A DNA stretch of 64,000 bases, from positions 701,501 through 765,500 of the forward strand of contig JAJTWR010000231.1 of assembly GCA_021613335.1 (NCBI GenBank), read 5' to 3'. Both the position numbers and the translations under genes were made by a program. This document shows positions 13,105 through 24,602 of this stretch, one piece after another. The DNA comes from Whitmania pigra (Eukaryota; Annelida; Clitellata; Hirudinida; Haemopidae). The notes under the pieces were generated by a model. It had not been told where the DNA came from. It saw only the letters and a list, made by a program, of their open reading frames with translations, and searched no databases. The number at the start of each line of letters is the position of its first letter. Position 1 is the first letter of the stretch.

Positions 13105-14202
13105 GGTGACCCGTCATAACAGCCCGGCGACAGAATAGCCCCGACAAAACAGCCCCGTCAAAATAGCCCGGCGTCAAAATAGCTCAAGACAAAACAGCCC
13201 CGACAAAACCGTCCCGACAAAACAGCCCCGTCGAAACAGCCCGGCGTCAAAATAGCCCAAGACAAAATAGCCCCGTCAAAATGGCCCCGTCAAAATAGCC
13301 CCGACAAAATAGCCCGACGACATAATAGCCCAGGACAAAACAACCCGGCGACAAAATAGCCCGGCGACAAAATAGCCTCGTCAAAATAGCCCCATGATAA
13401 CTCCATGTCAAAGTATTTTTAAAAAATGTTGTGAAACTGAATCAAAATTTAATTCGAAATTAGTGGCTTGAATGCTTTGACCGTTTTGAGTATTGTTTGT
13501 TATTATTGTTCTCCAGAAGTTTAATTTGCATAGTCTTGCTTATTCAAATTTGTATTTGGCTTACAAATTTGTGTTGACATTATCCTCATCACAAGTTGCT
13601 TGTGAGAGGTCGTTTTCAAAATTGAAATACGTTTTGAGCAGATTAATAAATTTTCTGAACCAGTCAGTTCTACGATCATTCATGCTGATTCTTGTGAGAA
13701 AGACTCTTTTCCAAGAATCAATAACAATGAAATCATTGATGTTTTAGCATCGACTAGTGAAACGATGAAAAAGCTGTTATAATAGTTAATAGTGAATAGA
13801 AATATTAGACTCTAGTGTTTCTTATGTTTAAATTGATCAAACTAGGAGTTAAATAAAATTTCCCGGGCCGGTTTTTTAAGCCAGTCCGACCCTGGTGACA
13901 GGGCTGTTTTGACGGGGCTATTTTGTCGCCGGGCTATTTTGTCGTCGGGTTGTTTTGTCCTGGGCTATTTTGTCGCCGGGCTATTTTGTCGGGGCTATTT
14001 TGACGGGGCCATTTTGATGGGATTTTTCCGTCCTGGGCTATTTTGACGCCGGGCTGTTTCGACGGGGCTGTTTTGTCGGGGCGGTTTTGTCGGGGCGGTT
14101 TTGTCGGGGCTGTTTTGTCTTGAGCTACTTTGACGCCGTGCTATTTTGACGGGGCTGTTTTGTCGGGGCTATTCTGTCGCCGGGCTGTTATGACGGGGTG
14201 CC
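13105..14202. mobile_element. Foldback DNA transposon with tandem-repeat arms
   Basis: Two arms of about 290-310 bp are inverted copies of each other (left 13105-13395, right 13890-14202). Each is built of about 19-20 degenerate 13-16 bp units such as tcaaaatagccccg, acaaaacagccccg and tcaaaatagcccggcg, and the unit variants occur in nearly the same order in both arms. The outer tips agree (ccgtcataacagcccggcg). The flanks carry a 9-bp direct repeat, cattctaac, at 13096-13104 and 14203-14211. Between the arms lies about 490 bp with a decayed hAT C-terminal region (13493-13747). Long structured inverted repeats and 9-bp duplications recall Drosophila FB elements, but the superfamily is not settled. 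Confidence 0.85.
13493..13747 (+). pseudogene. hAT dimerisation-domain fragment inside the foldback element
   Basis: The 84-codon frame contains SSSQVACERSFSKLKYVLSR, the signature of the hAT C-terminal dimerisation domain (ERSFSKLK). After about residue 65 the family match continues in another frame (INNNEIIDVLAST), so a frameshift is present. It is too short and broken to be an active transposase. Confidence 0.7.
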
Positions 14203-14620
14203 CATTCTAACAGCAAGAATGTGGAAAAATTAAGTACAAAAAATAATGAAAAATATAGAGTGTAAATCGGAATGTTTAAAAAATGTTCTAAATCATAAGG
14301 ACAGATTTATGTTGGGAAGAACTAAAAAATAAACTGCGATTTTTAAAAATATATTTCAACCGTTTCATTGTTTCTGTTTAGTGAATGTGACTTGGAAGAG
14401 TATTCCATGAAAAGACTTATCGACGTGCAGTGCTAGAAAAAATGTTAAGACATTCTCCATTTTTTCGAATAACATAGGTTTAAAATATTGTACAAAACTC
14501 AAATTTTGAACAAATGTGTAATAAATGTGTAATATCCTTAAAGAATATAACTCGTTTATTTTTTTCACTTTGATCAAAAATTAAGCGCACCTTTCCACAA
14601 AAAATCTTTTTTTGCATAGA

Positions 14621-15779
14621 AGTATTAAGACAGGCCACAAAAACTCATGAATTTCAGTATTTTGGCAAACGTTTTTATGTGAAAACAAATGAAATAATAT
14701 TCCAATAAGATGTTATTCCTCCTTACTTATACATAACATCTATGCGCCTGTTTTTCATGGAGAAAATCAGTGTTTTGGTGACGTTTTCCTCCAGGTTTCT
14801 CCAGGCGCTCCAAATTGCTTGTTTTAAGTTATTTTCATTGTCATATTGCTGTCCACTGCCTTAACTGATCCTGAAAGAAGACCCCAGACGCATTCAAGTC
14901 GGGAGAACATACCATTACTTGCATGTTGGACTCCTGTAAAATTGCTTTGGTTCCCATGGAAACATGAATCTTGCTGATATTCAAGTTTTTTTTAATTCAG
15001 CAAAAAGGAGATGATCATTGAGCATTTTGATGTAATTCTGAGAGTCCTCCCCAACGCTGAATTTCCTCCCTAGACCATCACAGAACCTCCTCCATGTTTC
15101 CTGCTAAAAAAACATCTCTTTCTTTTTTGAGATCATGCCATTAGTATTTATAACCATCTGGCACATCAAGGTTGAACTTTATTTCATCTGAGAGAAAATT
15201 AAGATTTCCCAACTTTCGTTGTAGATGGCCATCTCTTTGGCCCAGAGGAGACGTTTTTCCTTATGATGGATTTGCAGCGCTGGAGCTCGCTTCCTATTTA
15301 TGTTTCAGCTGTCCATTTGAATAAATTAATTAATTAGTTGCAGACTATTTTCACATGGACATCCAAATCCAGCTTATATTTTAGATATTTACAACTAAGA
15401 GGAAATATTTTCCTCGTGAAGCCTCCCTGATGTGGCGTCTCTGAATCTGACTCAGGAGTTTTTTTCGGTCTTTCTCCAAGACTTTTCCCCATATAAGTCT
15501 GGATCATCTAAAAAACGTTTGTTGACAGTTCTTGACCTATTAAACTCTTTTGCAATCTTTCTCAACAAATAGTTTGCCTTCCTTAAGGTCTCAACTTATC
15601 CTCTTTCTCCTTCTGTCAAACCTGCTTCCTTCCCCATGATGAAATGAATGTAAAAGGAAGTTTTGAATTTCACAACCCTTTATACAGCTTTCTTAATGAC
15701 AATTTAATATTTGATATTTATAATAAGATCTTGAAATAGATGAAACGAGCCCAAATCGGAAGCTGTCTTAATATTTCCA
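14621..15779 (-). pseudogene. Decayed Tc1/mariner-type transposon
   Basis: The ends are inverted: left aagtattaagacaggcc, right ctgtcttaatatttcc. Read on the minus strand, the interior gives pieces of a Tc1-type transposase (LSDEIKFNLDVPDGYKY then a stop then WHDLKKE; later VCSPDLNASGVF, where PDLNP is usual). Several stops and frameshifts break it. The element is about 1.16 kb, close to the usual Tc1 length. Confidence 0.7.
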
Positions 15780-15862
15780 GGCCATAAATCGTTGATTTGC
15801 ATAATTTACAGAAACTATTGAACCAAATGAAATTAAATTTTAAACGTCACTTACAAATGATG

Positions 15863-16071
15863 TGTTGTGACGCCATCTTGGCGTATAAAAGGAACAGGCC
15901 TCGGGGTACGGGAGTTTTGTACGAGTTTGGTACCGAGTTGTTACGAGAGTTGAACGATAGGGATTGCGAGTTGGCGATTTTACATGCGACTACGTACTTG
16001 GCAGCCTTTAGCGATATTTTGGTTCTTGTTTCAAGTTCTGTTGAACTTGTTATTCTTACAAAGACCCAACA
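15863..16071 (+). repeat. Short LTR with TATA box and adjacent primer-binding site
   Basis: The segment starts TGTTG and ends CAACA, as LTRs do, and is 209 bp. TATAAAA lies at 15884-15890. Directly after it, tggcgcagtcgac at 16074-16086 looks like a primer-binding site. A gag remnant follows at 16242. No second LTR was found, so the element is truncated. Confidence 0.6.
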
Positions 16072-16241
16072 ACTGGCGCAGTCGACTAAAGAAAAGTTTC
16101 AAACTATGAAGAGTGATATTTTTCAAGGAAACCAACAGTAAAGGTTTGTCACAGAATTTGTTCAGTAACAGTTCATTTGAATTTCAAAGCCGGTGAGAAT
16201 GGCTGATCATCGGTAAATTTCTGGAGTTATTTTCGAAACAA

Positions 16242-16843
16242 ATGGAAACCCTGGTTCGTTCAATTGCTGAGAATTCTGCGACCATCCCTAATTTCATGCC
16301 TTTCGAACCGAATAAAGAGTTGTGGTGTGACTACATGAGTCGGTTTCAAATCTTTACAGAAGCAAACTCTATTCCGACTTCAAAAATTACTCAAGTTTTT
16401 ATCTCAAACCTTCAATTTACAAACTCTTGCAAACTGCGGCTTCACAAAAGACAACTCCATGCGAAGTCAATAAGTTAGACTTTTCGGAAATTCAAGCAGT
16501 GATGATGGAAAATTTCAACCCCAAAAGATTCATTGTGAGAGAAAGGTTTAGATTTTGGACCGAGAGGGAAAGGCAACCTGGCGAGACTATTCAAGAACTC
16601 GCGGCAAAAATTCGAACAGCCGCTTCTACGTGCGACTTTCCTAGTATTGAGGACGCACTCGACGAAGCCTTGAGAACAAAATTTGTGTGTTCTCTTGACA
16701 ACGAGGCGGTTCTCAAGTCGCTTTTCAAAATCCCAGATGATGAATTAACTTTCAATCGGGCAGTTGAAATCGCTACGGAAGTGGAAGAATCTTCTAAGGT
16801 CACCAAAGCCACAGTACACGGCACATCCGAAAGAGAGGCTTGA
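16242..16843 (+). pseudogene. Broken gag of a Ty3/gypsy-like retrotransposon
   Basis: Two overlapping frames (16242-16478 and 16427-16843) together cover a gag-like capsid region; the match passes from the first to the second near 16425-16440, so a frameshift splits the gene. The second frame resembles gag regions of Ty3/gypsy elements. No zinc knuckle, protease, reverse transcriptase or integrase follows. The element is judged dead. Confidence 0.6.
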
Positions 16844-17734
16844 GACGGTAGGATAAAAAAAAAGAAATATCATTCCACGATTTTTAAGTAATAGATAGCA
16901 GAGATGTTGAATAATTCCATATTGATTTAAATATTATTAAAGATATGGTTGGAGTAAGATCGACACTCCGAGCAGTACTTTGGGGTGCTACCGCTCGTTA
17001 TAATTCGAATGTCAGTGAGCAAGGTCACCGAGAAATCAGTATAGAGTATTAAAGAAGTCATTCTAAAACATTTTTATATTATCATTATCAGGTTTCAAAT
17101 GTAACGGACGTATTATTGTTATAATTAAAGAGGTTTTAATATTCTTAAATGTACAAGGTTCAAAAAATTTTCTAACTCATTTTACCAATCATTTCATCTT
17201 AACAGTCGCAGATTGGATCGACTTTTTTTTTATAACTGATAACGTATGATTTGATAAGAAGCAAAAAATTGGGTATAATTTCATCTCAACAGTTGCACAT
17301 TGGACCGACTTTTTTTTATAACTGATAAAGTATGATAAGCACAAATTGGATATAATTTTTTTATTTTATAAGAACAAAGTCAAGCATTATAGTCCTCATT
17401 GTAAAATTGACTTCTAGAGAAATCATATCTCATCAGACAAATGAGAAGTGACCTCAATGTGAAAAACACTCAGAAAGTGATTCATCGTCAACTTGTTTAC
17501 AAATTATTCATCCATTTTAAAGTCTCGAAACGCTACGTTTCTTATTGAAATTGTCTTAATTATTGCTGTAAATGCTGATTTAAGAGAGATTTTAATAAAA
17601 ATCCTTTTGCATTCATTAATCATTCCTTAATCATCCTCATGTGTTTTTATGCAATTTATCTTATATCGCTTATATCGCTAAAGTATCTTTACCAACATTA
17701 ATCTAATTTTCCCTTCAAAAGCAAAGTTTAAAGA
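16844..17734. other. Intergenic with a diverged tandem duplication
   Basis: Two units of about 80-90 bp sit head to tail at about 17195-17275 and 17280-17360; both contain cttttttttataactgata and similar flanks. Otherwise the sequence is AT-rich, and the last few hundred bases are the presumptive promoter of the ankyrin gene. Confidence 0.5.
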
Positions 17735-20700
17735 ATGGCCGAAGAATTACTTGAGGCAGCCAAGACAGGGGACCTGATGAAGATCAAGTACCTGGTCAGC
17801 GAGGTTGGCCTAGCAGTGGACAGTCGAAATCCCCCCGAGGGTCCAACACCGCTTTATTGGGCTGCGTGCAACGGCTATGTACACGTTTGTAGTTGGCTCA
17901 TAAAAAACAATGCCAACGTAAACTTCGCTCTTCCAAAGTCAGGTTCAACCCCCCTCCACGCTGCAGCAGACCGCGGTCATCGTGAATGCGTTCTCCTCCT
18001 TCTATGCAGGTTGTTCACGTTTTTTTTTTTAAATTTAAAACTTTCCTCATTACAATGTTAATGTTTATTTTCAATTATTGTTATTTATTTATACATCTTT
18101 TGTATTATTATCAGTGTTGTTGGTTTTAGGTTTGATTTTTCGAAGTAAGCAAGCGATTTGCACTAACGTCTGGAGTAAATCACACTTAATGCGCATTAAT
18201 GACTTGAACTTAATCACGAGATTTTACGTCAGTTTTATTTGCATTTCTCCAATCGCATGATTCAGGTCACGTCAACATCGCTTGCTAATAACAATGCAAA
18301 CATACTGAATCTCAGAGCTCTTTACAAGACGATTAATGTTATAAGTTATTTATATGAGCCACAATAAATATTAAAAGATATTGTGAATGTGACACAGATA
18401 ACCGACCCTCATAATTTCATTTGCTTTTAGTCATTAATTTATACGTAGCAGAATCAGTCCTGTCAAAGTTGATTTATCAAATAATCATGGAAAATTTGTT
18501 ATAATTGTTTAAATTGAAGTCGGAGGAATAGAAATATTCTTGCATAGTTGTTAAATTAACCGATCAAATTCAAAGTAATGCAATTTCATACTATAACTTT
18601 TGTGATTCAAAAGCTTGGAAATCCATAGAAATAAATCATGTTACTCTGTGAAGAACAGCTTAGTTAATCAGGACATTATAGAAAAATCGTTCCTAAGCTT
18701 CGGTATTGTTGAGCTTAACTATCGAACAATAAATTATTGACTAGTCAATGAATGACTAGTTTTTTTTGTTTTTGTTTTTGGCTGAGCAAGTTTTTTTTTA
18801 AATCTTGGCTTGTCCCAAAGATCATGCAATACTGGATCAGCACTTTTTGGGAGAAGCTCGGGCAAGCCAAAGGTCGACGCGTTTGTCCAAATATAAGTTT
18901 AACATTAACATACCCCTGAAGGATTTAAATGAGCAGAGAGTGATAGAAGCTAAAGCGGCCGTTTTATTATGCTATTCAAAAAGTTGTAACATAAACATAA
19001 TATCAGTATTATCATTAACGAAATCAAATATTTGTTATAAATTGTAATAATAAATAAAAATAACTTATTACGATCTACAATTTTAAATATTGATTCAATG
19101 GTTTGAGAACGTGCTATAAGACCACTACTTAAAAGCTTTAAAAGATGTAAGCTTACAAATTTAGAAATAGGGAGAAGTAGAGGTGATATCATAGAAACGT
19201 TCAAAATTTTAACAGGAAGAGATAATTTAAAACCTGAACATTTCTTTGAGGCCACAAAAAGTAGTTCCACGAGAGGGCATGGATGTAGGAAGGTAACGGG
19301 CACTCTAAAGAATAATTACTTCAGCATCAGAGTAATTAATTTTTGGAACAAGCTTGATGAGGAAACAATATATTCAGATTCGGTAGAAGTATTTAAATTA
19401 CGACTATCGAAATGTGATTATTGATTTAAAAAGAAGGCGTGGTTTATCGCATAGACATTAGTCTCCTTAAACCACTATAAATTAATGTTATATAAGTTAT
19501 GTTATTTGTACTAAATGCTTAAATTCAAATTTTATGAATTTAACGCTATAATAAATTGTATATTAAATAATATATTAAGTTTCCTTAATATTTCAGAATT
19601 CACATAATTTCAAAATACATTTGTAAGGGAATGGCATACTTTTAAACTATGAGTGAGATGTGCACCAAAAGGTTCCTTTAATAAAAGACGAAAATAAACA
19701 GAAGTCAATTAAGCAATAAAAATGCTCCAACCAGTGATGGGTAAAATCACGTTCAGAGTGATTGGAAATCAAAATCAAGATCACCAGACAAAAAGTGATT
19801 GGAAATCGAAATCAGGTTCACGCATGTGATTTCACGTTAAAATCAGGTTCACGCATGTGATTTGACGTTAAAATCATCAAAATCAAATCACTTTGACCAA
19901 AAAGTGCACGAACTTTTTCAACACTGTCAATTTTCAAAGCTTTTATTAACTTTCAAAAACTTTTGTTTTTGAAACATCGAATCATGTAGTCTGTTCCTTC
20001 TTGATGTTTCAATCAGTCCTGCCGAACTAAATAACCTCTCTAGTAGCTAATGGTGGCAGCTTTGTATTATAGCGCACAAAGTGACTAGGGGCGTTCAGGT
20101 TAGCCGAATTGCATACGGCGGTAATGGCAACAGTCGTAATGTGTGGTGTTCGAAACCCAGCCTGCACTGACACCAGTTCCCTTGGGAAGGACCGCTATAT
20201 AAATGGTTACAAGCGCCTCTGACGCTATGCATATGGCGCTATATAAATAAATGAAGTTACAACAAAGATTTTTTTGACTAGGCTTGATTCAAGACTAGAG
20301 AGATGACATTCCGCATCAGACAAATAATTCATCATATTGGTGCGGATACTGTTTGCCTTGTTAACAGTGACTTTTTGCAAGTCAGATTGATGATCCTCAT
20401 GATATCCGTAATATTCATTGTCAAGGACTATTTCTAAATGTTGACCCTGGTCAGCTGGTGCAGAATTCGTTCTACGTAAAAACACTTCTAATACTAGTTC
20501 CATAAGAATTGTTTGTCATATATTCAGTTCCAACATACATCGTGTGTCATACATCCTTATATTTAAAAAAATTTATTTTTCATGTAGCTAAGAATGTAAA
20601 AAGCATTAGATGGCGTAGGAAATTGTTGCACGTCTCGATCTTGATATCGACTTATTAACACAATCAATACATTTAGGTACAACTTTGTCAGCTTCCTCAC

Positions 20701-22094
20701 TTGTAATTTTTTAAGGAAGCGGCGGCAATTCACAAGCGGTTTTATCATTATCAGCAATTTTACAACTTTCGTTAACCATGAGGTCGGAATAGCACTAACA
20801 ACAACAATACAAGTTAATAAAAGGAAGTTGCATCGATTATCGACTGATAATGTCATAAAGAAAGATATTATATATTTAAAAAAACTAAATTTTAAAATTT
20901 AAATTTTATATGATTTCGTGATTTTTACATATTAAAAAAAATCATCAATCATCAAAAATATGATTTAAAATAAAAATCAAAATCGCACAACACACGATGA
21001 TTTTGAATCAAATCGTAAAATCACAAAGGTGATTTTATTTCGTGATTTTAAATCACTTGATTTGAAATACTACCCATCACTGGCTCCAACTAACATATCG
21101 GTTGCACGTAGGTCTTTAAATACAATTTATTTAATTGGCATCTCTCAAAAGCTATGAACATATCCTTTCAGTGGTGCCCACATCAACAAGCTAACAAGTA
21201 ACAACAGGGACACCCCTCTCCATTTGGCTGCTTACAGGGGGTTCTCGTCAGTCTGCAGCCTCCTCATCGACCACGGAGCAGACGTCTTCATCCTCAACAA
21301 GCAGTGCAGGACAGCACTCGACGAAGCCTACGTTACAGGACACGTGGACATCGTGCAAATGATTTGCAGGAAGCACACGGGTTTTTCTTTTTTTCATATT
21401 ATAATATTATATTTATCGTATGACGTTTTGCTGTCGTCACTCAATTCGAGATTTTATAAATCGATATTGAAAAGCCATAAAATTTGTATGATATACAACA
21501 TAGAATACAGTGAATATATCGTTATTGATTGCAGAATTGGCCAATATCCAACAATTTTCCAATAAATCCACTTCAAAAAAACCTGACGATGTTCTCTCTT
21601 ACTTGAGCGATCCATTAAAAGGTATAATTAATTAAAATTATTATTACATCACCTTGCTAATGTTAAATAAGGAAAAACATAATTATTTAATCAGTTAAGA
21701 AAAGTTTAAAGGCCCTCAACATATTACTGAGTGATTAATTTCACATTCAGAACTTCCGAAGACTGAAGGAGCAGCCAAGGAACTTAGTTACCACAGCATC
21801 GACTTAGACGATAGAATTGGCATAACGCAATTCGATAGAGGAAAGTCTGGATCACTCAAAACCGGAGCTCCTCACTCATCCGCACAAAGTGTAAGAGTGA
21901 CAAGTCAGCAACCCAGTTTTGGAAGTACGGAAAAGCATGAAATTTCAAAAACTTTTGCAAGTTTCCACTCCAGTCTCATGGAACAACTGGAAAGACTAGC
22001 TAACATCGTTGAAGAAAAAGACAGACAACTCATGCAACTTCGCAAAGAAAACGACAAGCTCAAGGCAGAGTTAAAAAAGTTCACTCACCAATAA
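17735..22094 (+). CDS. Ankyrin-repeat protein with C-terminal coiled coil
   Basis: Four exons: 17735-18009, 21172-21380, 21535-21621 and 21751-22094; phases join without error to give 304 residues. Residues 1-165 form ankyrin repeats (GPTPLYWAACNGYVHVCSWL, GSTPLHAAADRGHRECVLLL, DTPLHLAAYRGFSSVCSLL, TALDEAYVTGHVDIVQM). A Ser/Thr-rich spacer follows. The last 50 residues are heptad-like (LERLANIVEEKDRQLMQL) and should form a coiled coil. The start ATG opens MAEELLEAAKTGDLMKI, a normal ankyrin-cap sequence. AATAAA at 22199-22204 is about 105 bases after the stop. Intron 1 (3.2 kb) is full of transposons. It is probably a protein-protein scaffold; no specific orthologue was recognised. Confidence 0.88.
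18790..19430 (+). pseudogene. Non-LTR retrotransposon (LINE) 3' fragment
   Basis: Around 19110-19424 the plus strand reads as the C-terminal part of a LINE ORF2 (RSRGDIIETFKILTG, FFEATKSSSTRGHG, NYFSIRVINFWNKLDEE), the region after the reverse transcriptase that is often found in CR1/Jockey-like and RTE-like elements. It ends with TGA near 19425. No RT core is present. The piece lies in intron 1 of the ankyrin gene. The upstream part (18790-19100) is only tentatively included. Confidence 0.6.
19732..21082. mobile_element. Complete non-autonomous hAT element, 1.35 kb
   Basis: The ends are CAGTGATGGGTA on the left and TACCCATCACTG on the right. They are flanked by a perfect 8-bp duplication, gctccaac, at 19724-19731 and 21083-21090. 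Subterminal regions are crowded with aaaatca/tgatttt motifs. No intact transposase is present. A SINE copy (20092-20253) has inserted into it. It lies in intron 1 of the ankyrin gene. Confidence 0.85.
20092..20253 (+). repeat. tRNA-derived SINE, full-length-like copy
   Basis: A-box-like ggttagccgaattgc and B-box-like gtgttcgaaaccc indicate a tRNA-derived RNA polymerase III promoter. The 3' half has two gcgctatataaat-like motifs around gacgctatgcatatgg and ends with atgaagttacaac. It matches the reverse-strand copy at 24603-24786 and the truncated copy at 11914-12003. Confidence 0.8.
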
Positions 22095-22198
22095 TACAGG
22101 AGTTGTCAGAATATTACCAACATAAATAATAATTAAATAGCTATAAACTAAGTAAATCGTTGGCCAATTTGTTTTCGTGATTATTCGATTTAATTCGA

Positions 22199-22204
22199 AA
22201 TAAA
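22199..22204 (+). terminator. Polyadenylation signal of the ankyrin-repeat gene
   Basis: AATAAA about 105 bases after the stop codon. Confidence 0.5.
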
Positions 22205-22439
22205 ATTCTGTAAATAAGCATTATGTTTAATAGAATAGTTATTGAATATATAGAGAGTTATAAAGAAAAAAAATAATTGACTGTTTCATAATATGCATTA
22301 ATTTTTAAAGAAACTCCCTAATAAACTTTATAACCTAATTTAAACATCGATATTAGAATAAAATACATCGAATATCGGTAAATATTGGAAAAAATATCGC
22401 GATGGTATATTAATTGGTATATCGACCCTTATATAATGT

Positions 22440-22790
22440 TAAACCGGCAACTAAAATTTAGGGGTTTTTATGACTTTTAAGGACTATTTCCATTCCATTT
22501 TAAACACTAAAATTAATGGCAAAAATTTTATAATTTAGATTTATAATAGAAAATAGGAAAACACGAGAGCTCAAAATATCAAATTATTTGCACATAAATC
22601 TTTTCTTAGACTATCCGCCTGGACCAAAAGATTCATGTTCCTGGATGTGACGCTTTCCTCCATTATAATGCAAAATTCCTTGTAATGCAATAAAAATGCA
22701 CTTCGTGCAAATATTATCGGTATGCAAACCCCAAAAAGAGTTAAAAATTCATCAAATAGAGATTGAGGTAACAAAAAAAAAAACAAAAAT
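22440..22790 (-). pseudogene. hAT transposase fragment
   Basis: The minus strand at about 22571-22690 reads IIMEESVTSRNMNLLVQADS, close to a segment at about 36470-36550 (LMDESVRTRNMDLLV) belonging to a hAT-like element. The piece is short and has no start or ends. Confidence 0.5.
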
Positions 22791-23187
22791 TAATTAAAAT
22801 GTTTTATTAACGTCTAGATGATTTGGACGAAAGGCAGATTGAGGTCTTAAGACAAGCACTTTGTCCGTTCCATGGGACTCAAAAAAGCGATTTGTAACTT
22901 TTTTGCCCGTCCGATTGTCGTTTCTTTGAACTGGCCAATTTTCAGAAACTAAAAAGCCTCATTTAGATAGCAGAACGATACCATACCAAACAACAATGTC
23001 TGTTACTCTTAACTGTCCGCTCATGATGATCACGCTCTAGAGGACTTTTAGTGTTTTATCAAAATTAGTTTTAATTGATGTTTTGATTTTATTCATTTAA
23101 TAATTCTTAATTAATAAATAATATTAATAGTAATAAATTTCAAAAATAACTTTGTAATAAAATGGTCGCCAAAAATTTGTTTTCATA

Positions 23188-23860
23188 ATAAAAATGATGT
23201 ATTAGATCCATGGAACGTCAAGGGTGTTGATTATGATAAACTTATCACGAGGTTTGGATCTTCAAAAATAGGACCAGAAATATTGGCAAAGTTTGAAGAA
23301 ATCACTGGACATCCAATCCATCATCTGATAAGGAGGGGGATTTTCTTTTCTCACAGGGACTTTGATCTAATTTTGGAACGACACAGAAAGAAAGAACCTT
23401 TTTTTCTTTATACGGGAAGAGGTCCTTCTTCAGAGTCAATGCACTTGGGGCATCTTATTCCATTTATGCTGACCAAATGGTTGCAAGAAACTTTTGATGT
23501 TCCACTAGTCATCCAGTTGACAGACGATGAAAAGTTTTTCTGGAAGGATCTATCCATTGAAGAAGCAAATAGGCTAGCATTTGAAAATGCAAAAGATATC
23601 ACAGCCTGTGGCTTTGATCCAAATAAAACGTTCATATTTCCTGACACTGAATACATGAGAATTTTTCAAACCAATCACATATATCCAAGTTCTGCAGCTG
23701 TTGAAATATTGTTCAGTGCAGCTGCACAGGTTGACTGCTCGTGGATGCAAACTGACTGACGAAACCATTGACACTGATTTTTCTTCGATCAAGATTGAAA
23801 TCAGAAAGAAATTTCAGTCTAAAAGTTATCGTGTCACGATGGTGAAGTTAGCAAGAGTTC
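23188..23860 (+). pseudogene. Partial tryptophanyl-tRNA synthetase copy fused in frame to a hAT C-terminus
   Basis: Bases 23188-23657 closely copy the coding sequence at 41990-42467 (few substitutions) but lack a 15-base in-frame stretch encoding five Ser residues. The copy includes the ATP-binding motif [11 protein letters not shown] but stops before the KMSKS region. At DTEYM the synthetase match ends abruptly and the same frame continues into [16 protein letters not shown], a hAT dimerisation motif, then a stop at 23757-23759. A frameshift removes the rest of the hAT match (KLTDETIDT in another frame). There is no upstream in-frame start equivalent to that of the parent gene. Expression is unknown; it is most likely a pseudogene or transposon-captured fragment. 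Confidence 0.8.
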
Positions 23861-24099
23861 AGCAATGTTCGCGTAATGCCAGAAACATATTTTTTTTATT
23901 AGAAAGGTTTTTAACGTTCCAGAGTTTGCTGTTAAAATTCTTGCTGAACTCTTTCTAACTTCACCGTCGTTATCATGATTTTGATTTCTAATTGCGTTTT
24001 TATTAATATGAAATAAAATTTGTAAAGTTTACTTATTTTGTCCACTGATATTTTGATGTAAAAAATATGCCAGAAATTTGACAGAATTAGTTGACAACA

Positions 24100-24195
24100 C
24101 TTTTAAAACAGTTGTAACTAATAGTTTAACTAAAATTTTCTAGTTGATAGTTTAGTTAAAGTTTAACTAAAAATGTTTAGTTGTACCCATCTCTG
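24100..24195. mobile_element. hAT terminal region (right end only)
   Basis: Repeats of tagtttaact/agttaaac end with gttgtacccatctctg, whose reverse is a hAT-like terminus CAGAGATGGGTAC. Similar tagttaaac repeats occur at 27792-27970. A matching left end was not located. Confidence 0.5.
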
Positions 24196-24224
24196 ATTAT
24201 TGAATGCTAAAGATGGATATTGAA

Positions 24225-24597
24225 GAATCTAATAACTCGAAGATTGAATTATAGTCTTAGACACATTACACTCGTTAACTAAGCTTCAAATTCAATCACT
24301 GGTGAAATGTTTTCAGAGAATGTCAGGTTTTCTGTTAATGTACTGAAATTACTTTTAATCCTTCAAGTGTAATTCATTCAATTCTATTAATTCACCGGAA
24401 TTTTTTTTGGCGCCAAATACAACCCGACATGCTGCAAGAGCGCTGAAATTAGTATTACCAATATTCTTAGAACAATATCTAAGTTCTCAAAGCAAGAATG
24501 CGGAGAACAAATAACCACAGAACAATTGTAAATGTAGAACATTAATCGGAACATTTAAAAAAATGTTATAAATCGAAAGGACAAATTTTTGTTCTCC
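24225..24597 (+). repeat. Interspersed repeat copy B (uninterrupted)
   Basis: Similar to 12846-13104 joined to 14212-14350. At the site where copy A holds the foldback element, copy B reads straight through (aagttctcaaagcaagaatg). This supports the insertion boundaries in copy A. Confidence 0.7.
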
Positions 24598-24602
24598 ATT
24601 AT

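Larger units (their letters stand above)
12846..14350 (+). repeat. Interspersed repeat copy A, split by a foldback element
   Basis: Bases 12846-13104 plus 14212-14350 resemble 24225-24597 in the same order and orientation (shared stretches such as caatcactggtgaaatg, and gcaagaatg next to the split). Copy A is interrupted by the foldback element at 13105-14202; copy B has no insert at that point. The repeat itself has no recognised coding content. Confidence 0.7.

Noticed and set aside
13105..13395. Short regularly spaced repeats resembling a CRISPR array
   Set aside because: Units abut without unique spacers, occur in inverted order on the other side, and the DNA is clearly eukaryotic; they are transposon arms.
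15797..16141. 114-codon open frame as a host gene
   Set aside because: It overlaps an LTR-like segment with TATA box and primer-binding site; the frame has no domain match.
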